This document shows, piece by piece, positions 1 through 7,605 of a stretch of DNA of 28,987 nt. The stretch is taken from NCBI GenBank assembly GCA_049517675.1, contig JBEKRV010000049.1:1-28987 (forward strand), in the 5' to 3' direction. The stretch's first letter is position 1. Each line of letters begins with the position of its first letter. A model generated the notes under the pieces. The model worked only from the letters and a program-made list of their open reading frames with translations. It searched no databases and had not been told where the DNA came from. Both the position numbers and the translations under genes were made by a program. Source of the DNA: Bog-756 sp049517675. GTDB lineage: Bacteria; Actinomycetota; Acidimicrobiia; Acidimicrobiales; RAAP-2.

Positions 1-379
1 CTCCGACACCCAGATCACCGCGGTGGCACCGGCCCAGGCGGCCGGGAACCGCAACGTCTTCGTGACGACGGCCGGGGGAACGAGTCCGACGGTCACCGCC
101 GACCTGTTCTCCTACAAGGCTCCCGTCCCCGCGGTCACCGGCCTGTCGCCGGCCTCGGGCACGACGCTCGGGGGCACGGTGGTCACCATCACCGGCTCCG
201 GCTTCACGGCGGCCAGCTCGGTGCGTTTCGGACCGGTGGCGGCCACCAGCTTCACGGTGGTCTCCGACACCCAGATCACCGCGGTGGCACCGGCCCAGGC
301 GGCCGGGAGCCGCAACGTCTTCGTGACGACGGCCGGGGGAACGAGTTCGACGGTCACCGCCGACCTGTTCTCCTACCAG
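1..379 (+). repeat. 261-bp tandem repeat encoding IPT/TIG domains
   Basis: Bases 1-118 recur at 262-379, a period of 261 bp (87 residues). The copies differ at only a few bases: an AAC/AGC change gives Asn versus Ser, and CCG/TCG gives Pro versus Ser. The array probably continues upstream of the window. Near-identity at DNA level points to recent duplication or gene conversion. Confidence 0.9.
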
Positions 380-382
380 TAG
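2..382 (+). CDS. IPT/TIG-repeat surface protein, C-terminal end (5' end outside window)
   Basis: The reading frame is open from base 2 and stops at 380-382, so only the last 126 residues are present. The visible part holds the end of one Ig-like IPT/TIG domain and one whole domain. Each domain begins with VTGLSPASGTTLGGTVVTI, contains a GSGF turn, and ends in VTADLFSY. The IPT/TIG fold is an immunoglobulin-like beta sandwich; in bacteria it usually occurs in long strings in secreted or surface-attached proteins. There is no LPXTG motif or C-terminal membrane segment: the protein ends two residues after the last domain. A secreted adhesin or matrix protein is likely, but the N-terminus and any catalytic domain cannot be seen. 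Confidence 0.85.
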   Translation, partial: SDTQITAVAPAQAAGNRNVFVTTAGGTSPTVTADLFSYKAPVPAVTGLSPASGTTLGGTVVTITGSGFTAASSVRFGPVAATSFTVVSDTQITAVAPAQAAGSRNVFVTTAGGTSSTVTADLFSYQ

Positions 383-428
383 GCACACCTCGTCGATGCG
401 CCTCCGAACGCCATTGCGTAGCTGCTCG

Positions 429-536
429 TCACGGGAACTCGACGGACGCGGCGATGCCGACCTCGGACATGTCGAACGGCTCCGGGACCAGGGGTGCGGT
501 CGGGTCACGCTGGGTGCCGTAAGGATCTTCGTTCAC
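429..536 (-). CDS. Possible 35-aa small ORF or gene remnant
   Basis: A GTG-started frame on the minus strand runs from 536 to a TGA at 431-429 and encodes about 35 residues beginning MNEDPYGTQRDPTAPLVPEP. Third codon positions are mostly G or C, as in real genes here, and the composition (Pro, Asp, Glu, few Arg) does not look like a random shadow. No ribosome binding site is visible before the GTG, and the frame stays open upstream without a better start. I do not recognise the sequence. It could be a small gene, the tail of a decayed gene, or chance. Confidence 0.2.
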   Translation of the reverse strand: MNEDPYGTQRDPTAPLVPEPFDMSEVGIAASVEFP

Positions 537-606
537 GTTAGGCTGGGGCGGATGACGTGTCGGTGATCCGAGCGGTGTCGACGACGAGTCGGATGGAGTA
601 GGACGA

Positions 607-1518
607 ATGGCAGGGGTGGACCGCGAGCTCCCACTTCACCGACTACCGATCGACGAGGCCCGTCGTCGAGCCCTCGAGCGGGCCGTAGAGGCATCGGGCG
701 GCGGCGACCGGACGGTGGTCGCTGAATCCAGGTCGATCCGGTCCCGCGGAGGACAGGAGATCCCACTCCGGGTCTACGTCCCTCCAACCGATGGCGCTGT
801 CCTGCCCGGACTGGTCGTCTTCTTCCACGGAGGAGGCTGGGTCTACGGCGATCTGGACAGCCATGACGGGATGTGTCGAGACCTTGCCGCGGGGTCAGGG
901 TGCATCGTCGTCGCCGTCGATTACCGCCTGGCACCGGAGCATCCGTTCCCTGCTGGGTTGGAGGACGCCCAGGATGCGCTGGACTGGGCGTTGGCCCATG
1001 CCTCCGAGCTCGGGGCGGATGAGTCGAAGATTGCAGTCGCCGGTGACAGTTCCGGAGGGAATCTGGCCGCAGCGGCGTGCCTGGCGCGGCGCGACGCCGA
1101 TCTCCCCGGTCCGTTCTTCCAATTGCTCCTCTATCCGTGCCTCGACCTGACGTTGAGCCAGCCGTCCATGATGCGGGCCGCGGGGCAACGGTTCGGCGGA
1201 CGGAGCGAGATCGCCTGGACCGTCGACCAGTACCTGGACGGGCTCACCGACCCCCGGGACCAGTTGGCGTCGCCACTGTGGGCGGAGGAACACGCCGGAT
1301 TGCCCCCTGCCCATGTCGTGACCGCCGGGTACGACCCCTTGCTGGACGAAGGCAGGGCATACGTCCAGGCCCTCACCGATGCCGGTGTGTCCGTGTCGCA
1401 CCGGCACTACGAGGACCAGATCCATGGATTCCTCAGCTTCGCCGGCGTCCTCCCCGAAGCCCGCCAGGCGCTTCTCGATGCGGCCCGGGTCGTGGCGGAC
1501 GGCCTGGGGGTCGATTGA
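607..1518 (+). CDS. Alpha/beta hydrolase, HSL (GDXG) family esterase/lipase
   Basis: A 303-aa soluble alpha/beta hydrolase of the hormone-sensitive-lipase type (alpha/beta hydrolase fold 3). The oxyanion-hole motif HGGGW is at residues 74-78 and the nucleophile elbow GDSSGGN at 146-152, with Ser148 as nucleophile. Asp243 (in YDPLLDEG) and His273 (in IHGF) complete the triad. These enzymes hydrolyse short-acyl carboxylic esters; there is no signal peptide, so it acts in the cytoplasm. Length and motif order match the family. The ATG at 607 is preceded by a weak GGAG about 10 nt upstream. It converges on the MBL gene with 21 bp between stops and shows no obvious functional tie to its neighbours. 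Substrate unknown. Confidence 0.9.
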   Translation: MAGVDRELPLHRLPIDEARRRALERAVEASGGGDRTVVAESRSIRSRGGQEIPLRVYVPPTDGAVLPGLVVFFHGGGWVYGDLDSHDGMCRDLAAGSGCIVVAVDYRLAPEHPFPAGLEDAQDALDWALAHASELGADESKIAVAGDSSGGNLAAAACLARRDADLPGPFFQLLLYPCLDLTLSQPSMMRAAGQRFGGRSEIAWTVDQYLDGLTDPRDQLASPLWAEEHAGLPPAHVVTAGYDPLLDEGRAYVQALTDAGVSVSHRHYEDQIHGFLSFAGVLPEARQALLDAARVVADGLGVD

Positions 1519-1539
1519 CGCTCCCGGTCAGGGATGCCG

Positions 1540-3123
1540 TCAGTCGATCGTGGCCTTGCCGAACAGGTGGTGGTATTCGACGTCCTTCTCGGCGCACGAC
1601 CGAGCGAGGGTGGCGGCCTGGACCAACTGATACGACTCGGGTGTGTAGTTGGTGGCCATCACGTGCTGGAGCCACGGCTCCTCGCCCAGCGCGTACACGA
1701 AGAGCCGGCGGGCCCCGAGCGCCGAGACGATGTGCATCGCCTCGGCTGCATCTGCCCCGTTGAGCCGGCGGGCGAGGCTGAGCTTCCGGGCCACCGGACC
1801 GGGGAAGAGCGGCCCGTACATCCAGCCGAGCGGGGCACCCTCGCACTCCAGACCGAGGAAGACGTCGTCGACCGGGCCACTCAATTGCGCCACGATCTCG
1901 TACAGCTCGGGCGGCAGCGCGCGCGTGTCCGCCCCGACCATCGTGGTCCGCCCGCCCAGCCGCACGAAGTACGTCGTCTTGGCGCCGATCGCCAGGTCCC
2001 CGTGCTCTCCGGCGAAGGGCACCGCCACGACCTCGCCCCCGGGAATCGGAACCTCGTCGAGGTCCCGGACCTCCACCACGTCGCGAAACCCGAGATGCTC
2101 CAGACACAATCGGAGCGACGGATCCAGCAGCTCGCCACCGAGGTTGGCAGGAACGATGACGGTGCCGATCCGGTGCCGGAGGGCCATGAGCGTCTCGACC
2201 ACGAAGTGGTCCGCATGTCCGTGGGTGATGATGCAGTAGTCGATCCGCGGGGGGAGATCCCGGAGGCTGAAGCGGTCAGGTCCGGACCGGGGGCTCACGA
2301 ACGGGTCGGCGACCACGGTGACCTCGGCGGTTTCGAACACCAGGCAGGCATGGCCGAAGTAGCGAATCCGGAGCGCTCCGGTCCACGGAGGGGTCCCGGT
2401 GACGGACTCCTCCGTCCAGAAGCTGTCGAAGACCGGTGAGGACGCGACCTCCGGGCCAACGGCTTCACGCAGCTCTCCGAGGGGGATCGGCACGAAGCGG
2501 GACTGGGCGAGGACGTCGACGGCATCGCTGCGGAGCGGCATCTGCACGACGAGACCGCGGTCCGTCGTCACCCGTGGGGTGGACAGCATGAACGGTCGGA
2601 CATCGCCGTCGGTCAGCGTCAGATGGACGGCCTCCCGTGGCGAGGGATCGTAGCGACCCCGGTACATCAGGGACTCGCGGAACAACACCCGTGCCCGGTG
2701 GCGGCCGTCGTAGACGAGTTCCACCAACCCGCGGAGTGCGTCGGGCACGCGCTGGTACAGGGGACCGAGGTCACCTCCCTCGGAATCCTCGATGAGGGCG
2801 GTGAGCTCGTCGATGGCGGATGCCAGGCCGAGAACGTCACGTTGTGTCTCGAGCACGGTCACGAGCTTGGCGATGAGGTCGCGCTCTCCAGGAGGGCAGT
2901 CGACGAACGGACCGCCCTTCGTAGCAGGATGTCCGGCGCCCGATGCGTGGGCCTCGGGAGACTCGAGGTACGACTGCAGCGTCGGCAGCTGGGCCTTGGC
3001 GAGTCGGAGCGCCGAGCTGGCCGGCGACACCAGCTGGAGGAATGCGGGAAAATTGCCGATCAGCGGCTCGACGAGGAGATGGTCGTGGGCGGAGACCATC
3101 AGGTCGGAGGAGCGGGCTGTCAC
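1540..3123 (-). CDS. Metallo-beta-lactamase-fold protein, probable CmlA-like diiron beta-hydroxylase
   Basis: 527 aa: an N-terminal domain of about 260 residues with no hydrolase motif, then an MBL-fold domain starting near RIRYFGHACLVF. The metal motif is H301-x-H303-x-D305-H306, with Glu373-His374 and Asp399 as further candidate ligands. CmlA, the diiron enzyme that hydroxylates a carrier-bound aminophenylalanine in chloramphenicol biosynthesis, has about the same length and, as I recall, ligands His305, Glu307, Asp309, His310, Glu377 and Asp403. The spacing here matches with a constant offset of four, except that His303 replaces Glu307. It is the last gene of the PPTase-oxygenase operon, 5 bp after the oxygenase stop. 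The context supports a carrier-bound amino acid as substrate. A hydrolase of the glyoxalase/lactonase type remains the alternative. Confidence 0.65.
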   Translation of the reverse strand: MTARSSDLMVSAHDHLLVEPLIGNFPAFLQLVSPASSALRLAKAQLPTLQSYLESPEAHASGAGHPATKGGPFVDCPPGERDLIAKLVTVLETQRDVLGLASAIDELTALIEDSEGGDLGPLYQRVPDALRGLVELVYDGRHRARVLFRESLMYRGRYDPSPREAVHLTLTDGDVRPFMLSTPRVTTDRGLVVQMPLRSDAVDVLAQSRFVPIPLGELREAVGPEVASSPVFDSFWTEESVTGTPPWTGALRIRYFGHACLVFETAEVTVVADPFVSPRSGPDRFSLRDLPPRIDYCIITHGHADHFVVETLMALRHRIGTVIVPANLGGELLDPSLRLCLEHLGFRDVVEVRDLDEVPIPGGEVVAVPFAGEHGDLAIGAKTTYFVRLGGRTTMVGADTRALPPELYEIVAQLSGPVDDVFLGLECEGAPLGWMYGPLFPGPVARKLSLARRLNGADAAEAMHIVSALGARRLFVYALGEEPWLQHVMATNYTPESYQLVQAATLARSCAEKDVEYHHLFGKATID

Positions 3124-3128
3124 GGCAG

Positions 3129-4133
3129 CTATCCGTTGACGATGGTAGCCATGGCGACCAGGATCTTCCGCGGTCCAACGAAAGGTGCACGTGCATGGGA
3201 CACGAGCATGTTGTCGAGCATCAGCATGTCGCCCACCTCCCAGGTGAAGCGGACCGAACGGGCTTCGTACTCGTCGACGAGGTAGTTGATGGCCTCGTCA
3301 GCGATGGCGGTGCCGTCGCCGAAGGTGACGTTCCGCGGGAGGGCGTCCGGTTCGTAGATCTCGAGAAGTGCGTCACGGGTGGCACCGGGGACGGCGGCGG
3401 GGTGGTGCAGGAGGACCTGGTTGAACAGGACGCGCTCGCCGGTGACCGGGTGGTCCCTGACGGCGGCTGCGTCCTGGTGAACACGGAGCGCATCATCGCC
3501 GATCCATTCGCACCGCGCATTGGTGCGGTGGCACCGCTGTTCCACCTCGAGTCGGTCCGAGGTGCCGAAGAACGATTGCCACGCGACGTCGATCCCGGGA
3601 GTGAAGTTGCGGATGTAGGTGAGTCCTTTGGACTCGAACTCATCGATGAGCGAGCGGTCCAACTCGGAGTAGATGCGACGGCAGTCCAGGATCGGTGTCT
3701 CTCCACCATCGTGCGCGGCAATGGCGCAGTTGAAGAAGATGCGGAGTGGCCAGGTGGAGAGATGAGAGCTCTCGTTGTGGAAATGGATCTGGAGGTCATC
3801 GGGATAGGGGGTCGAGAGGAACACGTTGCCGTCGCTGGCCTCCCGGGGCAGGTCGCCGTAGTCCCCGTGAAGCCCCGCGGGGGCGAGCGCTCCGGCCGCC
3901 GCCTCGAAGACGGCGGGCGAGTCGAGTTCGAACCCTCGGAACAGGACGGCGCCGTCGACGAGGAGCTGGTCTTCCACTTCTGTCCGGTGTTCTTCGGCCC
4001 ATGAGGACAGGCTCACCCCGGGCCTGAGGGGAGTGAAGACCGAGAGCGTCTCCGTGCCGTCGATCGGAGCTGACGAGACCATGGTCTCGTCGAGGCTGAC
4101 TGCCTGTCGCCTGATGTCCCGTACGCCGCTCAT
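3129..4133 (-). CDS. TauD/TfdA-family Fe(II)/2-oxoglutarate oxygenase, SyrP-like
   Basis: 334 aa. The iron-binding facial triad is visible as His119-x-Glu121 (in FHNESSHL) and distal His313 (in DNMLVSHAR), with a basic pair after GP near residue 322 as candidate 2-oxoglutarate contact. The DNMLVSHARAPF-GPRKILVAM ending is characteristic of the TauD/TfdA branch that includes SyrP, which hydroxylates an aspartyl group held on an NRPS carrier protein. The ATG at 4133 overlaps the PPTase stop as ATGA and has GAAGGGG 7 nt upstream; the frame is open further upstream but that part is only antisense to the PPTase. A tailoring hydroxylase (less likely halogenase, since the carboxylate ligand is retained) for a nonribosomal peptide is the best reading. 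Confidence 0.85.
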   Translation of the reverse strand: MSGVRDIRRQAVSLDETMVSSAPIDGTETLSVFTPLRPGVSLSSWAEEHRTEVEDQLLVDGAVLFRGFELDSPAVFEAAAGALAPAGLHGDYGDLPREASDGNVFLSTPYPDDLQIHFHNESSHLSTWPLRIFFNCAIAAHDGGETPILDCRRIYSELDRSLIDEFESKGLTYIRNFTPGIDVAWQSFFGTSDRLEVEQRCHRTNARCEWIGDDALRVHQDAAAVRDHPVTGERVLFNQVLLHHPAAVPGATRDALLEIYEPDALPRNVTFGDGTAIADEAINYLVDEYEARSVRFTWEVGDMLMLDNMLVSHARAPFVGPRKILVAMATIVNG

Positions 4134-4942
4134 GTGGTGCCCCTTCGCATGTCGCCAGTCACTTCCAGGGTGAACGCGTCTTCTCGTCGGTGCACCGCCA
4201 CGGCTGCGACGAATCCCCGAGGAACGTACCGACTCAGGTCGATCAGCGTCCAATCGCGGCAGTCGGCCGGATTGCCGTCGGAGCGGATGAGTCGTGCAGG
4301 GTGACCCGGCCCGAAGGACACCTCGAAGCTGTCGAGGGGAATCGAGAGTCCGCCCCCTCTTCCCTTGAGGTAGGCCTCCTTGCGGGTCCAACATTGCAGG
4401 AAGGCCGAATCCTTCGTCTCTTCGGGGAGCGACATGAGGTTTTCGACTTCGCCCGGGGCGAAGAAATGCTCGGCGATTCCGGAGCGGGCGATGCCACCCT
4501 GCTCGGCTTCGATGTCGATGCCGACGGCGAATCCCGTCGTGGTAGCGAGGACGGCCCACCCTTCGGCGTGCGACAGATTGAAGTCCACGTCGGGATGTCC
4601 GATGAGCGCAGGCTTCCCGTGAGGTCCGACCTCGAAGTCGAGCGAAGCCGCCGGAGTGCCGCAGAGGTCGGACAGACGGCGTCTGACGTGGGCACGTCCC
4701 GCCACGTAGCGTCGCCGATCACGGGCAAAGTGGAAGCGGCTGGCCCGTTCAATCTCATCGCGTGCAAGGAGCGTACCGTCGTCCGGCTCCCCGCCGTCGA
4801 TGGGGAAACACGTGATGCCGACGTGATGTACATGGGCGGCTACGCGCCGCCCTTCGTGTTCGACTGATACTCGCGGAGGGGGTTCGATTACCTGTTGTGC
4901 GAAGGGCTCCAATGCACACACCGGCCCCGATGGAGATCCCAC
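4130..4942 (-). CDS. 4'-phosphopantetheinyl transferase, Sfp type
   Basis: Up to 270 aa. It transfers phosphopantetheine from CoA to a conserved Ser of carrier proteins. Visible family motifs in order: GKPAL, FNLSHAEGWAVLA, VGIDIE (Mg ligands Asp143 and Glu145) and the WTRKEAYLKG motif (Glu189, Lys188), as in Sfp rather than the shorter AcpS. The start is uncertain: 4942 is GTG, with further GTG (4921) and TTG (4912) codons downstream and no clear Shine-Dalgarno for any of them. The family core begins near AHVHHVGITCF, so a later start is quite possible. It heads a minus-strand operon with the SyrP-like and CmlA-like genes and would activate the PCP domains of the NRPS partly visible at 27655-28987. 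Confidence 0.92.
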   Translation of the reverse strand: MGSPSGPVCALEPFAQQVIEPPPRVSVEHEGRRVAAHVHHVGITCFPIDGGEPDDGTLLARDEIERASRFHFARDRRRYVAGRAHVRRRLSDLCGTPAASLDFEVGPHGKPALIGHPDVDFNLSHAEGWAVLATTTGFAVGIDIEAEQGGIARSGIAEHFFAPGEVENLMSLPEETKDSAFLQCWTRKEAYLKGRGGGLSIPLDSFEVSFGPGHPARLIRSDGNPADCRDWTLIDLSRYVPRGFVAAVAVHRREDAFTLEVTGDMRRGTT

Positions 4943-5253
4943 CGATCCATTCTCTCATGTCACGTCGAGATGCGAAACCCAGCGATCGACGCGGGGAGCA
5001 GTCGAAGGGTGGGGCAATGGCAGGCCGGGATCGGAGTCCGGGATCGGCCGGGTGGGGGAGCAAAGCGCCGCTGATCGGACGACCGGAGTACAGATCCACG
5101 GGTCACGGGGCTGAGCGACGGTCGGCGCTCGATGTGGGTCGCGGAGGTGGCCGTTCGTGGAGGCACGGCGCCTCCGACACCGGCAGATCCGCGCTCAAGT
5201 TGCTGCCGACGCCTGCCGAAGGGAAACCCACGAGGGCGAATAGAAGGGGCATC
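4943..5253 (+). other. Divergent intergenic region between PPTase operon and GH26 gene
   Basis: About 310 bp with no convincing gene on either strand. It must carry the promoter for the PPTase operon (minus) and for the GH26 gene (plus). I see only weak promoter-like strings: minus-strand TTTCGC and GAGAAT spaced by 17 nt, ending just before 4942. If real, this would favour one of the later PPTase starts. A tandem duplication occupies the last 22 bases next to the GH26 start (annotated separately). Confidence 0.4.
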
Positions 5254-5279
5254 ATGAGGGCGAATGTATGGGGCAGCAT
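5232..5279 (+). repeat. 24-bp tandem duplication spanning RBS and start codon
   Basis: Two abutting 24-bp units, 5232-5255 and 5256-5279, match at 20 of 24 positions; both begin GAGGGCGAAT and end GGGGCA-CAT. The boundary falls inside the ATG (5254-5256) of the GH26 gene, so unit one carries the AAGGGG ribosome binding site and unit two encodes residues 2-8. Confidence 0.85.
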
Positions 5280-6450
5280 CAAGTCCGTTGTGGTAATTGT
5301 CGCGCTGTTGGTCGTGGGATTCCACGTGTATCCGGTGTCGAGTGCCGACAAGGCTCCCGGGGGTAGCTCAGCAGCTGCAGCACCTGTAGCAGCGGTGCCT
5401 CCACCCACCGGTGCGAATCTGGAGGCGGCAACGAGCACGGTGCCGACGACCACCGTGCCGCCCAAGCCGGCAGCCCCAGCCCCGTCTGCAACGCCGGCTG
5501 CAGCGCCGGCTGCGGCTTCGGTCCCACCCACGGCGTTCACCGCATACGTGGGAACGGCGGCTCCCGCCATGCTCAAAGGTTTGTCAGCCCAACTCGGCTA
5601 CAACGTCACCTACGCCTCGGATGCAATGGGGCAGGCGACCTGGACCGACATCAGCGACTACCAGTGGGACATCAAGCTGTGGGAGGGGAGCGGTTACCAC
5701 ATGATCTGGGCGATCCCGATGCTCCCGGACACGGGCGGGGTCTCCCTGGCGATCGGGGCGACTGGGGCCTACAACGGCTACTTCACCACGCTTGCCCAGA
5801 ACCTGGTGGCGGCCGGAATGGGGAACTCCTACCTTCGGATCGGCTGGGAGTTCAACCAATCCAGGTACCCGTGGTACGCGGCGGGTCAGGCCACGGCATT
5901 CGTCGACTATTGGCGGCAGATCGTGACGGCGATGCGAGCCGTCCCGGGCGCGCAATTCCGCTTCATCTGGAATCCATCTCGTGGTGACAACGGGGCAAAG
6001 GACCTGGCGATGGGCAACCTCGCCAACTACTACCCAGGCAACGCCTACGTGGACATGATCGGAATGGATGTCTACGACACGGCCTGGGACACCTACCCCG
6101 GTGGCGCCGCCGAATTCCAGAAGACGTTGACCCAGACCTGGGGATTGAACTGGCTGTCATCGTTCGCAGCGGCGCAGTCCAAGCCGCTCGTGATCCCCGA
6201 GATGGGTCTCGGGCCATTCGGGGCGGCATCCACGGACGGTGCGCCCTTCGTGGGCAGTGGCATGGTGAGCGGAGGCGATGACCCGACGTTCGTCAACGAT
6301 ATGTTCCAGTGGATCGAACAGCACGACGTGTCGTACGTCGGCTTCTGGGACTTCCAGAATTCGGCGGTCCAGAACGGTCAGAATCCGCTCAGCGCCGCAG
6401 CCTTGCGTCAAGGATTGACCAGCACGACCTTCGTCGCTGCGCACCGGTAG
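5254..6450 (+). CDS. Membrane-anchored GH26-like glycoside hydrolase (paralog 1)
   Basis: 398 aa. Start chosen at ATG 5254 because AAGGGG lies 7 nt upstream and it is followed at once by a hydrophobic segment (residues about 8-25, SVVVIVALLVVGFHVY), a signal peptide or anchor. Then comes a linker rich in Ala, Pro and Thr to about residue 90, and a (beta/alpha)8-type catalytic domain. GH26 features are GWEFNQSRYPWY with acid/base candidate Glu199, WNPSRGD, and IPEMGLGPFG with nucleophile candidate Glu316. GH26 enzymes cleave mannans or related beta-glycans; this substrate is unknown. It is clearly paralogous to the gene at 9173-10204, with long shared stretches. In a glycan-production locus it may trim or release the polymer. 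The frame is open upstream to 4897 but that part is low-complexity and Arg-rich. Confidence 0.85.
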   Translation: MRANVWGSIKSVVVIVALLVVGFHVYPVSSADKAPGGSSAAAAPVAAVPPPTGANLEAATSTVPTTTVPPKPAAPAPSATPAAAPAAASVPPTAFTAYVGTAAPAMLKGLSAQLGYNVTYASDAMGQATWTDISDYQWDIKLWEGSGYHMIWAIPMLPDTGGVSLAIGATGAYNGYFTTLAQNLVAAGMGNSYLRIGWEFNQSRYPWYAAGQATAFVDYWRQIVTAMRAVPGAQFRFIWNPSRGDNGAKDLAMGNLANYYPGNAYVDMIGMDVYDTAWDTYPGGAAEFQKTLTQTWGLNWLSSFAAAQSKPLVIPEMGLGPFGAASTDGAPFVGSGMVSGGDDPTFVNDMFQWIEQHDVSYVGFWDFQNSAVQNGQNPLSAAALRQGLTSTTFVAAHR

Positions 6451-6489
6451 TGCCGGCTACGAGGGTACGTCGGCCCGGGCGGACCGTAG

Positions 6490-7605
6490 TCACGAGTGAG
6501 CGGCGATGGCGTTCAGGACCGCTCCCGTCACCACCGGGGCCAGGTAGTCGCTGTAGGCGATCGTCGGATGGTCCGTGTCGGCGTACACGAGGTAGTTCGA
6601 GACGACGGGCGAGCAGGTGCCGGCGTGACAGAACCAGGGGTACGTCGGTATCAGGGTGGCGTCCGACGCGGCAGCGATGAGCGCGTCCCGCGTCACATAG
6701 CTGGGGTACCCGGTCGCCGAGCCCGGGGTGAAGGAGAATGCACACGTTTGGGGATTCGACGTCGCGGCCAGGCAGTTCGGTGACGGCCCCGGGAACGGAC
6801 TGGTTCCCATCAGGATCCGTACCGCGGACGGAGAGCCGGCGGTGCTCTCGTCGAACAGCTTGGCGAATCCGTTGATCCACTGCTGGTCGGTGAGGACATT
6901 GAGGTAGGTGGAGCCGGAAGCCGCGAGCACGGCGATCGGATGGAGTGCGCTGATGGCGGCGGGGACCGTCTGGTGCCATTGGTTGCACTCGGTGAGGAGC
7001 GCTCCCGTCAAGGTGCCGTACGAGGGCGACGGGTAGGTGAGATCCGGCGTCGGACAGCTGGCGAAGGCGAACACCGCCAACCGGTAGCCGGCGGCCTTGA
7101 GCCCGATATCCAGAGCCGGCGCCCAGTTCCCGACGTTCGAGTCACCGACCAGGACGATGGTACGCGTCGACGCAGCGTCGCCGAAGATGCAGGGGGTCGG
7201 GTTGCTCGCCTGACTCGGATTGACATAGGGATCACAGGGCCGGACGAACCATGGCCCCCACAACGTCTTGGCCTGAGCGGGATTGGCAAAGTCCTCGAGC
7301 GCAGGGGTCAGATCGGCCGGGATCGTGGTGATCTTGGACGCATCGTCGATCGTCTGCAGGACCGAGAGGGCCTGTGGTGACGGGGGCAACGTCGGAGCGG
7401 TCGTTGCCGGGGTGGTGGATGGCGGCTCCGTGGACGACGGGACGGAGGAAGTCGGCGCGGTGGAGGACGGTGGTGCAGTGGTCGTTGCCGAGGTGGTCGG
7501 TGACGAACCGCATGCGACGCAGGCGAGCAGCACGAACACGAGTGCCAGGTAGGCGGCGATTCGCGGTGGCTGGAGGGACGAGGTCGTGGATCCGTGAGTG
7601 GTCAT
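6490..7605 (-). CDS. SGNH-fold lipoprotein, likely O-acyl transferase partner
   Basis: 371 aa. Residues 16-35 form a lipoprotein signal with Cys in LLAC-VACGS (either Cys could be the lipidated one), followed by a Ser/Thr/Pro-rich spacer to about residue 75. The SGNH domain has block I GDSN at 154-157 (Ser156) and the terminal DTDH, with Asp343 and His346. Such domains are often fused to the C-terminus of acyltransferase-3 membrane proteins, where they complete acyl transfer to a polysaccharide outside the membrane. Here it is a separate gene whose ATG overlaps the acyltransferase stop (ATGA, 7602-7605), so the two are translationally coupled. Predicted role: acetyl or other acyl transfer onto the exported glycan. 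A deacylase is the alternative. Confidence 0.82.
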   Translation of the reverse strand: MTTHGSTTSSLQPPRIAAYLALVFVLLACVACGSSPTTSATTTAPPSSTAPTSSVPSSTEPPSTTPATTAPTLPPSPQALSVLQTIDDASKITTIPADLTPALEDFANPAQAKTLWGPWFVRPCDPYVNPSQASNPTPCIFGDAASTRTIVLVGDSNVGNWAPALDIGLKAAGYRLAVFAFASCPTPDLTYPSPSYGTLTGALLTECNQWHQTVPAAISALHPIAVLAASGSTYLNVLTDQQWINGFAKLFDESTAGSPSAVRILMGTSPFPGPSPNCLAATSNPQTCAFSFTPGSATGYPSYVTRDALIAAASDATLIPTYPWFCHAGTCSPVVSNYLVYADTDHPTIAYSDYLAPVVTGAVLNAIAAHS

